NCBI GenBank assembly: GCA_963854835.1
Contig: OY978530.1
Coordinates: 28,606,695 to 28,670,694, forward strand
Source: Megamerina dolium
Taxonomy: Eukaryota > Arthropoda > Insecta > Diptera > Megamerinidae
Direction of reading: 5' to 3'
DNA: 64,000 nucleotides
The position numbers were made by a program, and so were the translations under genes. Each line of letters begins with the position of its first letter. Position 1 is the first letter of the stretch. Positions 42,201 through 52,847 of this stretch are shown here, in pieces. Below the pieces are notes generated by a model, which saw nothing but the letters and a program-made list of their open reading frames with translations, did no database searches and was not told the DNA's origin.

Positions 42201-42552
42201 GTGTGTTAGTGTGTTCGCCTTCTGATCTGTAGGTTGTGGTTCAATCCCCGGCTGATGCATAACAAATTTAATATCGATAATATTTTTCTTTCGAATGGTA
42301 CCCACCTGTCGGCAAGCAATTGGCAATTCTTCCGACAGTAACAACTTGCCATGAAAAAGCTTCTTAAAGAACTCTGTGACAAAGCTCAGAAAAAGTGATA
42401 TCACAAGTGTTCTGCCGTTCGGAACCGGCTAAAATAAGTAGGTCCCTTCTAATATTGTCCAAAATTTAAGACGCACAACAGTAATGGAAGAGAAGCTCGG
42501 CCAATGAGCCCTTTGGGGCTTTAAGTGCCACATATTTATTTTTTTTATTTTT
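42201..42552 (+). mobile_element. tRNA-derived SINE, nearly full length, plus strand
   Basis: The head begins within the A-box region ('gttagtgtgttcgcc', 42,206), B box 'GGTTCAATCCC' at 42,238-42,248, then body and T-rich tail to 42,552. Only the first roughly 20 bp of the head are missing. It is the only plus-oriented copy in the window. Confidence 0.9.
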
Positions 42553-42813
42553 TACACGAAGGAATACACTCAACAACTGATTCAATTACCAAACAGTAGT
42601 CATCACGAAATAAACGAAAACGTACACACAGCAGCATCAGCATCAGGTTCAGCAGTATCAACACTAGAATCATCATCACCATCATCTTCAACCCAACCGC
42701 AACAACCATAAGTTCAACAGGCACAGCCACCTCAACCACATCAGAGGCAGAAACACGGTCTGTTTTCACGACGTGCCAATCTTCGCGCAGTCAGTACAAT
42801 CTCACTTCTAAGT
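42546..42813 (+). other. candidate host exon, Gln/Ser/Pro-rich
   Basis: The plus frame is open from about 42,551 with Ser/His/Gln/Pro-rich codons ('SSSPSSSTQPQQP'), one TAA near 42,709, then 'QPHQRQKHGLFSRRANLRAV' and a GTAAGT donor-like site at 42,813. Low-complexity Gln/Ser/Pro segments are typical of fly regulatory proteins. The in-frame stop argues for a dead exon, or an intronic chance ORF. Confidence 0.25.
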
Positions 42814-42883
42814 AAGTCCATTTATACATTCACATATCCACACTTATACCCTTACACTTACCCTACTAAACAATTTTGTTTGT

Positions 42884-43010
42884 ATCTTCTCAATATCACC
42901 TGCTCTATCAGCTGTTCTATCAGCCTTCTCAGTCTCATATATTTTTTTAGTTGAACTATTAATCTTCTCAGGCTCATTGATTTTTTAATTTGTGTTGTCA
43001 ATGTCTTCGA
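42884..43010 (+). repeat. dispersed repeat R, second copy, left part
   Basis: Reverse complement of 15,018-15,144 with about 90 percent visible agreement ('tagttgaactattaatcttctca'). It continues at 45,869 after the Jockey insertion. A 'ctgctctatcag' unit is duplicated relative to the first copy. Confidence 0.75.
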
Positions 43011-45868
43011 TGCACCAATTCATGAACTCAATGCAAACAATGATGCAAGAAATGATGAAAAATCAATCGATGTTACTCCAAACATTGCTATCCAGACCAT
43101 GAGTTGTCTCAAGATATGCCACTGGAACGCCAATGGCTTAAGCCAGCACCGTTTGGAGCTAATTCAATTCCTTGAATCCAGCCAAATCGACATAATGATG
43201 ATATCTGAGACCCATTTCACTGACAAAAATTGCTACCAAATACCATATTACAAACTGTACACCACAAATCATCCGCATGGTAAGGCACGCGGAGGAACTG
43301 CCATATTGATAAAAAGCAGAATAAAACATCACGTTCTCGAAGATTACAGTAGCGTCTACTTGCAAGCAACATCTATATGTCTGGAAGAATACATCTCTAA
43401 GCTAGTAATATCTGCGATATACTGTCCCCCAAGATACAGTATTAGCGAACAGCAATATAAAGAATTTTTCTCAACTCTTGGTAGCAAATTCTTGGTTGCT
43501 GGCGATTTCAACTCCAAACACACTCACTGGGGCTCCCGCTTAATAACTCCAAAAGGCAGAAGACTATGTTCAATCATCACTAACCATGGCTACGATGTTA
43601 TTTCAAATTGTCAACCGACATATTGGCCGACGGACAAGAGGAAAATACCCGATCTCATAGACTTTGGAGTCGCCAAAGGTTTGCAGATGGAAAATATCTC
43701 CACAGAGTGTAATTATGATCTATCATCTGACCACTCACCCACGGTAATATCTATGAAATCACCAAGCCCCCAAGGTAATTGCGTTAGAAAGAAAATAGAC
43801 TGGTTAAAATTCAAGAAATATATAAATTCCCATCTTCCTCTGAGTACTGTATTAAGAAATGGACACGATGTAGACTCAGCACTCGAAAAATTCAACCAGC
43901 TGCTCTCATTAGCTCTCAGCTCAGCCACCTGCACAAAGGTATGCAAGCAATCAAACTATAGCCCATACACACCAGCCGATATTGAATTGCTAGTAAGACA
44001 GAAAAGAAGACTCCGAAGACAATGGCAAGAATTCAGATCACCGAATCTGAAAACACAGCTACAGCACTGCACTCGAAAGTTAAAGCAAGCCTTAAAAAAT
44101 AAAAACAACAAAGAGTTAGAAGAGCACATAGCGAAATTAACACCTGGTGAAGCGTCAGACTACTCTTTGTGGAAATCAGCAAAAAACTCAAATCGGCCAA
44201 TTCTCACTGATTCCCCCATCCGTTTGAGTGACGGTAATTGAGCTAGAAGCAACTGTGAGAAGGGTTTGGCTTTTGCAAACCACCTAAAAAGTGTGTTTAC
44301 ACCCAATCCACCCTCTTCACAGTCCTCATTACCAAAATTAACTTCTCAACCTTGCTCAATAACGCTCAAAATTAAAAAAAAGGACATATTCAAAACAATT
44401 TATAAAGATTTAAACCCAAAAAAATCACCTGGTCCAGATAAAATTACCGGTAAAATGATAAAAGAGCTACCTCCGGCTTCAGTAATTCATCTGATGCACA
44501 TTTTCAATGCTATGCTTCGTATTAAACACTATCCCAAATGCTGGAAAACTTCAAAAATTATTATGATAGCAAAACCAGGAAAAGACCCTACAAAAGTTGC
44601 ATCGTACAGACCTATCAGACCTCCTGCCTCTACTTTCTAAAGTATTCGAAAAGCTACTTGTCATGAATATAACTCCATTTATTAATCTCAACCAACTGAT
44701 TCCTCAACATCAGTTTGGATTTAGAAAACAGCACGGCACAATAGAACAAGTCCACCGCATTGTAACTCTGATAAGGAACACTTTTGAAGAAAAAAAGTAT
44801 TGTTCAGCTGTCTTTCTTGATATCACTCAAGCTTTCGATAAAGTATGGCACGATGGCCTTATTTACAAACTCAAACTATTACTGCCTGCAAATGTCTCCT
44901 CATTGCTTAGTAGCTACCTCACGAAAAGACAATTTCTCGTACATCACAAGGATTACACAACAAATCCATTGGATATTCACGCTGGCGTTCCTCAAGGAAG
45001 CGTTTTGGGCCCCTTACTGTATCTCTTATACACTACAGATATGCCCAGCAATAACCACACATTTATATCGACCTTTGCAGATGATACGGCAATATTGTGC
45101 TCTCGCTCTAACCCCATAGAAGCTACTAAACTCCTGCAGACTCATATCGATTCTCTCGAAATCTGGCTAGCAAAATGGCGTATAAAAGTCAATGAATCAA
45201 AGAGCGTACATGTAACCTTCACGCTAAGGCCAGATACATGTCCCCCACTTAAAATTAATGGCCAATCAGTTCCACAATGTTCCTCAACAAAGTACTTGGG
45301 TATTCACCTCGACAGAAGGCTGACCTGGAAAAATCACATAGAGGCAAAGAAAACTCAGATCAAGCTTAAAATGAATCAGTTATGGTGGCTGATACACAAA
45401 AGATCAAAGTTAAATCTCGAATACAAAGTGCTATTATATAAAGCAATCCTGAAGCCAATATGGACTTATGGTATTTAGTTTTGGGGCACCGCATCTCCCT
45501 CAAATATCAAGTGTCTGCGAATTATTGTAAACGCGCCTTGGTATATGAGGAACGTTAACATCCATCGAGATTTAAATGTACCCACAATTTCTGAGGAAGT
45601 TGCAATGTCTTGCAGAAGCTACATTCAAAAATTACACAGTCATCGAATCCCCTTGCTAGGCAATTGTTGCTGAGCACGGGGCATCGTCGATTAAAAAGAA
45701 AAGACACACTGAATATGCTGTGAAATTGCTATACCTCGTGACTCAACAAATTGTGATGGAACGTTGGGAATATCACATAATTTTATTTAGTTTGTAAGAT
45801 TTGATTACATATTGTTAGTTTCTAAGTAATTTTAGAAAGATACAATAAAAAAGCTTGTTAAAAAAAAA
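43011..45868 (+). mobile_element. Jockey-clade LINE copy C
   Basis: Flanked by the perfect 11-bp duplication AATGTCTTCGA (43,000-43,010 and 45,869-45,879). It contains the last codons of ORF1, complete ORF2, the 3'UTR with AATAAA and poly-A. It is 5'-truncated inside ORF1. It inserted in repeat R. Confidence 0.95.
43099..45720 (+). pseudogene. Jockey ORF2: endonuclease-RT, few lesions
   Basis: ATG 43,099 overlaps the ORF1 stop as ATGA, the usual Jockey arrangement. The endonuclease (380-codon ORF to 44,241) shows 'ICHWNANGLSQHRLEL', 'MMISETHFTD', 'VAGDFNSKHTHWGS' and 'SSDHSPTVIS'. RT has 'KSPGPDKITGKMIKEL' (44,430), motif A 'FLDITQAFDKVWHDG' (44,815), motif B 'AGVPQGSVLGPLLY' (44,985) and motif C 'STFADDTAIL' (45,070). 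There is no RNase H, as expected for Jockey. Lesions are a TGA at 44,239, a 1-bp insertion at about 44,620, a TAG at 45,476 and a 24-bp loss at 45,510. All RT catalytic residues are intact. Confidence 0.93.
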
Positions 45869-46070
45869 AATGTCTTCGAATATACAGGACGATCTAAATT
45901 GTTAATCTTATGTAAAACGTTCTACGCCTGGATGTGAAATTCCCATCAATGTAATCGATCCGCCAATCACTTCAATTTACTTGCTCCTTTATAGTAAACG
46001 TGAAACTTGTATCAAATATGGTTTCAGGTACCTGTTCTCCTCTTGTCATAGTGAACAAGAATGTGCTAAC
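45869..46070 (+). repeat. dispersed repeat R, second copy, right part
   Basis: Continuation of the 42,884-43,010 repeat after the Jockey insertion. It is the reverse complement of about 14,860-15,025 ('gtaaacgtgaaacttgtatcaa'), with a 17-bp addition at 46,030. Beyond 46,070 similarity fades into the LINE relic. Confidence 0.75.
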
Positions 46071-47291
46071 CCCATCTTATAGAGTCTGGAGTGGTTTCTT
46101 AAACTATATCTCTGCTAATGTCCTCTCTGACCTCAACTCTCTCTCTCCCACCCGTTACTCTAATAAAGCTGTTTCATTACTTTATGGTCAAATATCTTTC
46201 GTTTTTGATCAGGACTTCATTTTTTGCTGTGTTGATTGTAGTTTTAATCGAACTTCTAACGCTGAATATATTTCGTATCGTAACTACAACTCCATTGATT
46301 ATGCTTTCCCATTTGATGAGCTTATCGCAAGGAGTTGAAATGATTGTTGGCTGCTCGGTAGTGTTGATAAGAAACGCAGTTGTATTTTTCGAAGTTTATT
46401 TCCAGTTTATTTGAGAGGTTTGTTCATCTTAAAACGTTTAAAGTCTCTAATAAATCCTACCCTTTTCCAAATGGAAATGAAATCGGACAGATTTTAATAC
46501 ATCCCATGCTTATAAAATTGCTCGCAACCATTAGACAATCTAAAACATGCTTTTTTGGTTCCAAACTTCTCTCCAGCCTCTTATCAAAGCAACTGTTGCG
46601 TAATATTCGCCAACTTAAGATAACCAAACTAAAATATCACTCAGTGTATTCTTAACCATGAGGTGCTTAGCAAAGTTTTCATGTAAGTTTTCAGAACAGT
46701 ACTTTTTCAAAAGACTCTTTTGGGCATTCTATCTTTCGTAGCATTTCGTACGGTTTCTGTTGGCGAGGGTGATGAGGATTACTTCAAATGCTATTGGAAT
46801 TCATGGTATCCCCATCAAGTTTATTAAGATAATTCTTCCATTATTAACGCATATTATTCACCAGCTCCGTTTTTCAAACCTCATGAAAAATTGCTACCAT
46901 TATTCCCATCGCTAAGATTTCTACTCCTTATTGACGACATGCGTGTTCCTTTTGATCTGGATAAGTTAACCTTGCTTTGGCTCTTGGATATATGAAGGGT
47001 CTTTGACTCATTATGGTATAGCTTTCTCTGTCTCAAGTTGAAGCACTAATTTAACTTCAATAAGGGCGAGGTCGATCTCATTGCCAATTACGCCAGTAAT
47101 AGGCAACAAAGAGTAAGAGTTGGGGGTGACTTTTCATCCTTCTCTTTGCTCCTTGCTAGCGTATCTCAGGGGCCAGTTTTGGGACCCTGGCTTTTTTCTT
47201 TATTTGCTGATTCTATATTCCGTGTTTGTAAGCATCCAGTCCCTTAACTCTTACTTACTTACTTATGTGGCCATAACAACCAAATATCGAT

Positions 47292-49046
47292 TTAGGCCGA
47301 AAATAACATGCTTCGCCAGCCATCTCTGTTCTTCGCTAGCTGGCGCCAGTTAGAAATTCCAAGTGCCGTCAGGTTCTCCAGTACTTTCTCTTTCCACCGG
47401 AGGTTTGGTCTTCCTCTTCTGCGCCGTCCTCCAGCGGGTTCCGAATATAACACCTTCTTAGCTGGAGCGTGTTCTTCCATTCGCTCGACATGACCTAGCC
47501 AGCGCAGCCGCTGGATTTTGATGCGCTTTACTATGTCAATATCGGCATATAGCTCGTACAGCTCATGGTTGTACCTTATTCGGTACTCGCCACCAACGCA
47601 AATAGGTCCAAAGATCTTGCGTAGGACTTTTCTCTCGAAAACCCCAAGCATTCGCTCATCCGAGATGGAAATTGTCCAGGCTTCAGCGCCATATGTTAGG
47701 ACAGGCATGATGAGAGACTTGTAGAGTGTAGTTTTCGTTCTTCGAGAGAGGGCTCGACTTCTCAATTGCTTACTCAGCCCAATGTAACACCTGTTAGCAA
47801 GAGTTATCCTACGCATGATCTCCAAGCTGACGTCATTACTGCTGTTAATGCTGGTTCCAAGATAGACAAAGCCCCTTACTACTTCAAAAGCGTAGTTGTC
47901 AACAGTGACGTGCTGTCCAAGACGCCGGGACTCTTTGTTTGTTGACACTAGATACTTCGTCTTGCCCTCGTTCACCGTGAGACCCATCCGACGCGACTCT
48001 CTTTCCAACTCTGAGAATGCTGCACTGACTGCTCGCGTGTTCATGCCGATTATGTCAATATCGTCGGCATACGCTAACAGCATGACACTTTTGTTGAAGA
48101 TAGTGCCATTATGTCGTAGATCAGCAGCTCGTATTAGTTTCTCCATAATAAGATTGAAGAAGTCGCACGATAACGAATCACCTTGTCTGAAACCCCGTTC
48201 GGTATTAAACGGTGCGGAGAGGTCCTTCCCAATTTTCACTGCACAACGGGAGTTATGCAGTGTCATTCTACAAAGTCGAATGAGCTTTGCAGGAATACCG
48301 AACTCAGACATTGTTGCGTAGAGGTAATCTCTTACCGGACTGTCGAAAGCGGCTTTATAATCAACAAATAGGTGGTGTGTGTCGATCTGTTTTTCTTGGG
48401 TCTTCTCCAGGATTTGGCGCAGTGTGAAAATCTGGTCGATGGTGGATTTACCAGGTCTGAAGCCACACTGATAAGGTCCAATCAGGTTGCTGAGCATAGG
48501 CTTCAACCTTTCACACAGTACGCTCGATAGAACCTTGTATGCGATGCTCAGGAGACTTATTCCACGGTAGTTGGCGCAAATTGTGGGGTCTCCTTTTTTA
48601 TGTACAGGACAGAGAACACTGAGCCTCCAATCATCAGGCATGCTTTCATCCGACCATATTCTGCTTATGAGCTGGTGCATGCGGGTGAGCAGCTCATCGC
48701 CTCCGGTCTTAAACAACTCGGCAGGCAGGCCATCAGCACCTGCAGCTTTGTTGTTCTTCAGCCTTAAAATGGCCGTTTCAACCTCGTCATAGTCGGGTGG
48801 TGGAACATCAACACCATCATCTGTAATTGGGGTTATCGGGCAATCTCCTCCACTGGCGGAATTGTTCGTAGCATCGCCATTCAGTAACGTGGAGAAGTGT
48901 TCCCTCCATAGGCTCAGTACACTCTGGACATCTGTAACCAGATTCCCATTTCCATCACGACAAGAAGAGGCTCCGGGATTTAAACCTCCACTTAGCCGCT
49001 TGATCTTTTCGAAGAATTTTCGAGTTTCATTCTTGTCGGTACACAT
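47292..49046 (-). CDS. RTE reverse transcriptase domain ORF, open over 584 codons
   Basis: The longest ORF of the window. From the N-terminus: linker, RT fingers 'KNNKAAGADGLPAELFKTG' (near 48,730), motif A 'FVDYKAAFD' (near 48,360), motif B 'GFRQGDSLSCDFFNLI' (near 48,180) and motif C 'LAYADDIDIIG' (near 48,070). The RTE-specific C-terminal region follows ('VYLGTSIN', 'LTYGAEAWTIS', 'RLRWLGHVERMEEH', 'RRRGRPNLRWKE'). The catalytic aspartates are all present. It should be joined to the endonuclease upstream, but a stop (TAG near 49,054) and a frame change near 49,065 separate them. A young copy. Confidence 0.95.
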   Translation of the reverse strand: MCTDKNETRKFFEKIKRLSGGLNPGASSCRDGNGNLVTDVQSVLSLWREHFSTLLNGDATNNSASGGDCPITPITDDGVDVPPPDYDEVETAILRLKNNKAAGADGLPAELFKTGGDELLTRMHQLISRIWSDESMPDDWRLSVLCPVHKKGDPTICANYRGISLLSIAYKVLSSVLCERLKPMLSNLIGPYQCGFRPGKSTIDQIFTLRQILEKTQEKQIDTHHLFVDYKAAFDSPVRDYLYATMSEFGIPAKLIRLCRMTLHNSRCAVKIGKDLSAPFNTERGFRQGDSLSCDFFNLIMEKLIRAADLRHNGTIFNKSVMLLAYADDIDIIGMNTRAVSAAFSELERESRRMGLTVNEGKTKYLVSTNKESRRLGQHVTVDNYAFEVVRGFVYLGTSINSSNDVSLEIMRRITLANRCYIGLSKQLRSRALSRRTKTTLYKSLIMPVLTYGAEAWTISISDERMLGVFERKVLRKIFGPICVGGEYRIRYNHELYELYADIDIVKRIKIQRLRWLGHVERMEEHAPAKKVLYSEPAGGRRRRGRPNLRWKEKVLENLTALGISNWRQLAKNRDGWRSMLFSA

Positions 49047-49062
49047 CTCTATCTAATCACAC

Positions 49063-49980
49063 TCACGTCTTTCCAACTCCCTCTTCTTGCGCCTGAAAAG
49101 ACGTCTCTCTGCACTCCTTCTCTCTGTACCGCTCCTTAACAGCTCGCGTTGCGCCTACACGCAGGGTTCTTCTGTAGGCGGCGTCTTTCTCTGCGGTAGC
49201 GTCGCGACACTCCTGATCACTCCTCAGCGGCCGGTAGTAACCGATTACCTCCTCGGCAGCAGTAGTCATGGAGTGGGATATATGTGTCCACCGTGCGCAT
49301 GTATCATCAAGTGGGGGAGTGTTCTGCATAAGCAGATCCGATAATCGAGTGGAAAATGCATCTGCTGTCTCTGGTGATTGCAGCTTACTGACGTCGAGCT
49401 TTCTCTGTGTGGGACTTCTCTTGTTATTTGCGACACATAAGCGTGTGCGCACCTTAGCTGCAACAAGGTAGTGATCCGAGTCGATGTTGGCACCACGGAT
49501 CGATTTCACGTCCATCACACTTGAAGCATGCCTTCCGTCAATCACCACATGATCAATTTGGTTTCTTGTACGATGATCTGGAGACAGCCATGTCGCTTTG
49601 TGGATGTCGAGATGCTGGAATCTGGTACCACCAATTACCATGTTTCGTGCTGCGGCGAAGTCGATCAGCCTCATTCCGTTATCGGAGGTGTTCTGGTGGA
49701 GGCTGAATTTTCCGACAGTTGGACCAAAGGTACCTTCCTTGCCCACCCTGGCATTAAAGTCGCCAAGCACGATTTTGATATCGTGGTGGGGGCAGCGGTC
49801 ATAAGCTTCTTCGAGGCGCTGAAAGAAGCTCTCCTTGGTAACATTCTCTTTCTCATCCGTCGGAGCGTGGGCACATATAAGGCTGATGTTGAAAAATTTT
49901 TCCTTGATGCGGATTGTTGCCCTCCGTTCGTTCACAGGCGTGAACTGTAAGACAGGATATCGTAGTCTCTTGCTGACCAA
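49063..49980 (-). pseudogene. RTE AP-endonuclease, N-terminus deleted
   Basis: The 305-codon ORF starts at an internal Met. It has the endonuclease core ('VLGDFNARVGKEG', 'RNQIDHVVIDGRH', 'DSDHYLVAAKV') and the linker toward RT, ending by frameshift near 49,065. The first roughly 80 residues of the domain, including the conserved 'WNVRTL' start, are absent, so target nicking by this copy is not expected. Confidence 0.9.
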
Positions 49981-50486
49981 AAATCCACATCCTTATCCGA
50001 GGCAGTCCTTATCCGAGGCATATTTGTTTTTTTCATTGGGGGGGTTTTTTATGTGGCGGGTCCCAAACCCAACGCACAACCTCTAATCGAGGAGATTTGC
50101 GCCACTCACTTCAGCCGCCTCATAGCGGGTGCCAGGAAGACGTTGCCCGGTGGTCGCCACATGGAGGGCCCCCATTAATAATAATGAAGACGCCGTCACA
50201 TAGTAAGCAGAGCAAGCTATATGACTGCCCCTCATTAACAAATAAAGGTATCATCACATAGCGCTCAGATCAAACTACATGACAGCCAGTGAGTTGACTT
50301 GCGATGAGTTCAACAACTTGGTCAGACAAAAACAAGTTTAGAATTAATGCTTTGAAATCCAAGAGATTGCTTATATCGAGGACGAATATATGTTCTCTAG
50401 TTATTCAACCGATCTTAATTAGGAATTCCAAAAATGAACTTGTCGGTACCATCGTGAGCTTAGCTTTTCGATTAACTCTAGCTTAA

Positions 50487-50726
50487 CGTAGTTCTGAAAA
50501 TTTTGATAATGCTTCTCCTGTTCATCCTGCTTCAAGATATTAATGGTGGAGTCAATGATCGAGGTGTGATTTCAGAATAGACATAAAATTTAGTTTTCAT
50601 TAACATTTACCTTATCATTTGTTCAAGACATCTCTTTTGCATATTCAGAAACGAGTACAAAGAACAAGGTATAGGCGACATTTCCTATCATGCTGACTGC
50701 CGCTCCATTTTTACATCCAATCGATA
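50487..50726. other. non-coding DNA, possible 3' region of a minus-strand host gene
   Basis: Lies downstream (minus sense) of the candidate terminal exon at 51,091-51,305. A helix-like minus-strand open stretch occurs at about 50,465-50,580 but lacks a splice acceptor. No other structure apart from the SINE target duplication at 50,713-50,726. Confidence 0.3.
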
Positions 50727-51090
50727 AAAAAAAATAAATAAATATGTGGCACTTAAAGCCCCAAAGGGCTCATTGGCCGAGCTTCTCTTCCATTACTGTT
50801 GTGCGTCTTATATTTTGGACAATATTAGAAGGGACCTACTTATTTTAACCGGTTCCGAACGGCAGAACACTTGTGACATCACTTTTTCTGAGCTTTGTCA
50901 CAGAGTTCTTTAAGAAGCTTTTTCATGGCAAGTTGTTACTGTCGGAAGAATTGCCAATTGCTTGCCGACAGGTGGGTACCATTCGAAAGAAAAATCTTAT
51001 CGATATTAAATTTGTTATGCATCAGCCGGGGATTGAACCACGACCTACAAATCAGAAGGCGAACACACTAACCACTGAGCTACGGCACCC
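50727..51090 (-). mobile_element. tRNA-derived SINE, full length, at a host stop codon
   Basis: Complete copy with 14-bp target duplication ACATCCAATCGATA (50,713-50,726 and 51,091-51,104). Minus strand: head starts GGGTGCCGTAGCTCAGTGG at 51,090, A box, B box 'GGTTCAATCCC' (51,028-51,039), body, then A/T-rich tail (50,727-50,741). This is the cleanest copy for defining the family consensus (364 bp). Confidence 0.95.
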
Positions 51091-51305
51091 ACATCCAATC
51101 GATATCTTGTAATAAATCGTCCTTTGTTTGATTAAGATTATCAACCAGAGCATTGAGCGTACTTTTTGAAGTATTCATACTGTGGGATTGTGAAGGGCTT
51201 GCCGGTGAGCCGCGTATCGATGGCTTCTTTCCGCTGTGCTTGTTGTTATTGTGGCTGGTGGTGTGGACAACGCTACCGTCTGCCACTGATATTGGGAATA
51301 TAAAC
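51091..51305 (-). CDS. candidate terminal exon of an unknown host gene
   Basis: The minus-strand frame from an AG acceptor-like site (about 51,290-51,305; pyrimidine/GT-rich tract before it) encodes a Ser/Asn/His-rich segment ('SGKKPSIRGSPASPSQSHS') then an amphipathic helix ('LNALVDNLNQTKDDLLQDID'). In the undisrupted target the frame would end at TAA two codons past 'DIDW'. With the SINE present it ends inside the SINE head at TAG. The composition is not transposon-like. I do not recognise the protein. Confidence 0.4.
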
Positions 51306-51379
51306 TGAAACACACACACACAGGAGGATATTTTCATAATATTAATAAATTTTAGTTTTATTGTCATTTAAATATTCAC

Positions 51380-52560
51380 TTTTTAAAATCATAATTTAGA
51401 AATTAATAGTTTGACAGCGCACGACATTTGCATTCTGGCGTAGACACATACTCTGGAAGATCCCTTAGAAGATCCGAGTTCATTCCTTCAGTGACGTGGC
51501 AAATGACACCTTATCCTTGCCGTCATTGATAGAAACAATGAATATGGAGCACTATTTGAGCAATGGCGTCAAGAGGAGATGGTCCCCTGCAAATATACAG
51601 GAATATTCTGGTTCAGTCGTTTGCTGCAGAGACGCCGGATACCATCAAGGACGCATCAAACTAATTTCCTGCGCGGATCCGCGACCGGCAGAGAGGCCTT
51701 CGCGAATGTTTGAGAAGTCTGGCCTAACGCGCGACTTAAAGCCGTCTCTAACTACCAGATCCCCAATAGACCCAGGTTCCGCGCCTGGATTCCTACAGAG
51801 CCGTCAGATTCTAAGGACATCTTGGATCATATACAGATCACAAATATTTTACATCAACAGACGATTTGTTGTGTATCATTTTTCCACAACTCTTTCTAAA
51901 TATCTAACGGCTAGACTCAAGGATGTAACATACAAGGTTCACACCTAAACCCAAGCCCTTAAGTGTTGCGTGTCCTTTCGGGACTATAACACTGGTTAGC
52001 TGAAAATAAAACAGTGTTAATTATACATGCGCTTTTATGTCTTCACATTATTTCACTTTCATTCTCTTTCACTTTCACTTTCTTTTCACTTTACTTTAAA
52101 TTACAATTACTTATTTCACTAATACTGGAGGGCCTCGTAAGGATCGCAGTATTTACACTTCACTATCCAAGAAAACTCACAACTCATAAATTCGTCTGCC
52201 TTCAGTAAGCTGGCAGCTTATATACCAATTTTCTGAAACTATGCACATATAGATGCAACCACATACCAACATATAACATACAATCCACAATCCATTCACA
52301 CCACATGTATGTATGTACGTACCCATTGTGTGAGAAAGTAACATTTTTAAATTCGCACACATGAGTAGTCCACGTGATTTTAGTTATCATGGTATGTCTA
52401 AACATTGTTGGTATGCTTACGTAAGTGCAGAACTACGAATTGTGTAAGAAAGTATTTTGTCAGCTTTTTCACACCCAACTGCAACTTAGTTGGCTCAGTT
52501 ATGACATTCCACAATTATAAGTAATATTAATATCGATTGTGGGCAATAGTGGCATGTATA
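51380..52560 (-). repeat. candidate LTR with promoter plus internal start, minus strand
   Basis: The minus strand has a TATA box ('GGTATATAAGC', near 52,215), then a typical short leader, purine-rich 'GTGAAAGTGAAAGAGAATG' repeats (52,060-52,090) and an AATAAA-like end. Beyond about 51,960 is a less AT-rich segment with an open plus frame (51,496-51,948) and several broken minus frames. The organisation suggests a BEL- or gypsy-type LTR with a decayed internal region, but no second LTR or gag motif confirms it. Confidence 0.35.
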
Positions 52561-52847
52561 TGGATAAATTTGTATTTCACAATTTCGGGAATTATGTTGC
52601 GAGGTCAAATATGCAATGTGCATATTTCATATTTTTGGACGCAACAGATTGCAAGGTAGTGAAGGTAGAAAGATCAAAGAGAACAGCTTAAGACATATCG
52701 TTGTGGTCTTGAATTAGCAATCGTTGGCACCCCGTGAAAAACAGAAGCGGTGATAAGTTATGGTTTCTCCAAAATCACCATGAAAGTCTCTGAAAAAGAC
52801 GCAGGAAAATAGGGCCCAAAACAGCTATACGCTGTCATCATCTGAGT

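Larger units (their letters stand above)
47251..50294 (-). mobile_element. RTE-clade LINE copy 2
   Basis: A minus-strand element ends in the (TAAG)n tail (47,251-47,265 in plus orientation TTAC repeats). The 5' region (50,000-50,290) is a non-coding leader with two imperfect tandem units of about 57 bp. The N-terminal part of the endonuclease is deleted at about 49,985, where a 13-bp word, CCTCGGATAAGGA, occurs twice. It interrupts the CR1-like relic. Target duplication could not be fixed. Confidence 0.85.
46060..50486 (+). pseudogene. CR1-like LINE relic, split by RTE copy 2
   Basis: Plus-strand pieces: an endonuclease-RT linker-like region (46,060-46,655), RT finger traces, motif A neighbourhood 'VFDSLWYSF' (46,998), 'IANYASNRQQRVRVGGD' (47,077) and motif B 'SVSQGPVLGPWLFSLFAD' (47,160). 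After the RTE insertion the thumb continues with 'NKFRINALKSKRLLISR' (50,328-50,380). The part with motif C (the YADD box) is missing at the insertion. Frames are heavily broken. The motif set fits the CR1/L2-type group. Confidence 0.6.

Noticed and set aside
47308..48792. Several plus-strand ORFs within 47.3-49.9 kb
   Set aside because: Antisense to the RTE RT and endonuclease; the minus strand carries the clear motifs.
51005..51090. tRNA gene on the minus strand
   Set aside because: A and B boxes are present but the cloverleaf is incomplete and followed directly by the SINE body in all copies; it is the SINE head.
50873..51112. Plus-strand ORF over the SINE, also present at 35,331 and (reverse strand) 42,198
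   Set aside because: It recurs only because the SINE is repeated and runs antisense through the tRNA-like head; no protein family matches.
52177..52405. Overlapping minus-strand ORFs of 61-67 residues
   Set aside because: They lie upstream of a TATA-like box in LTR-like DNA and overlap in different frames; no domain is visible.
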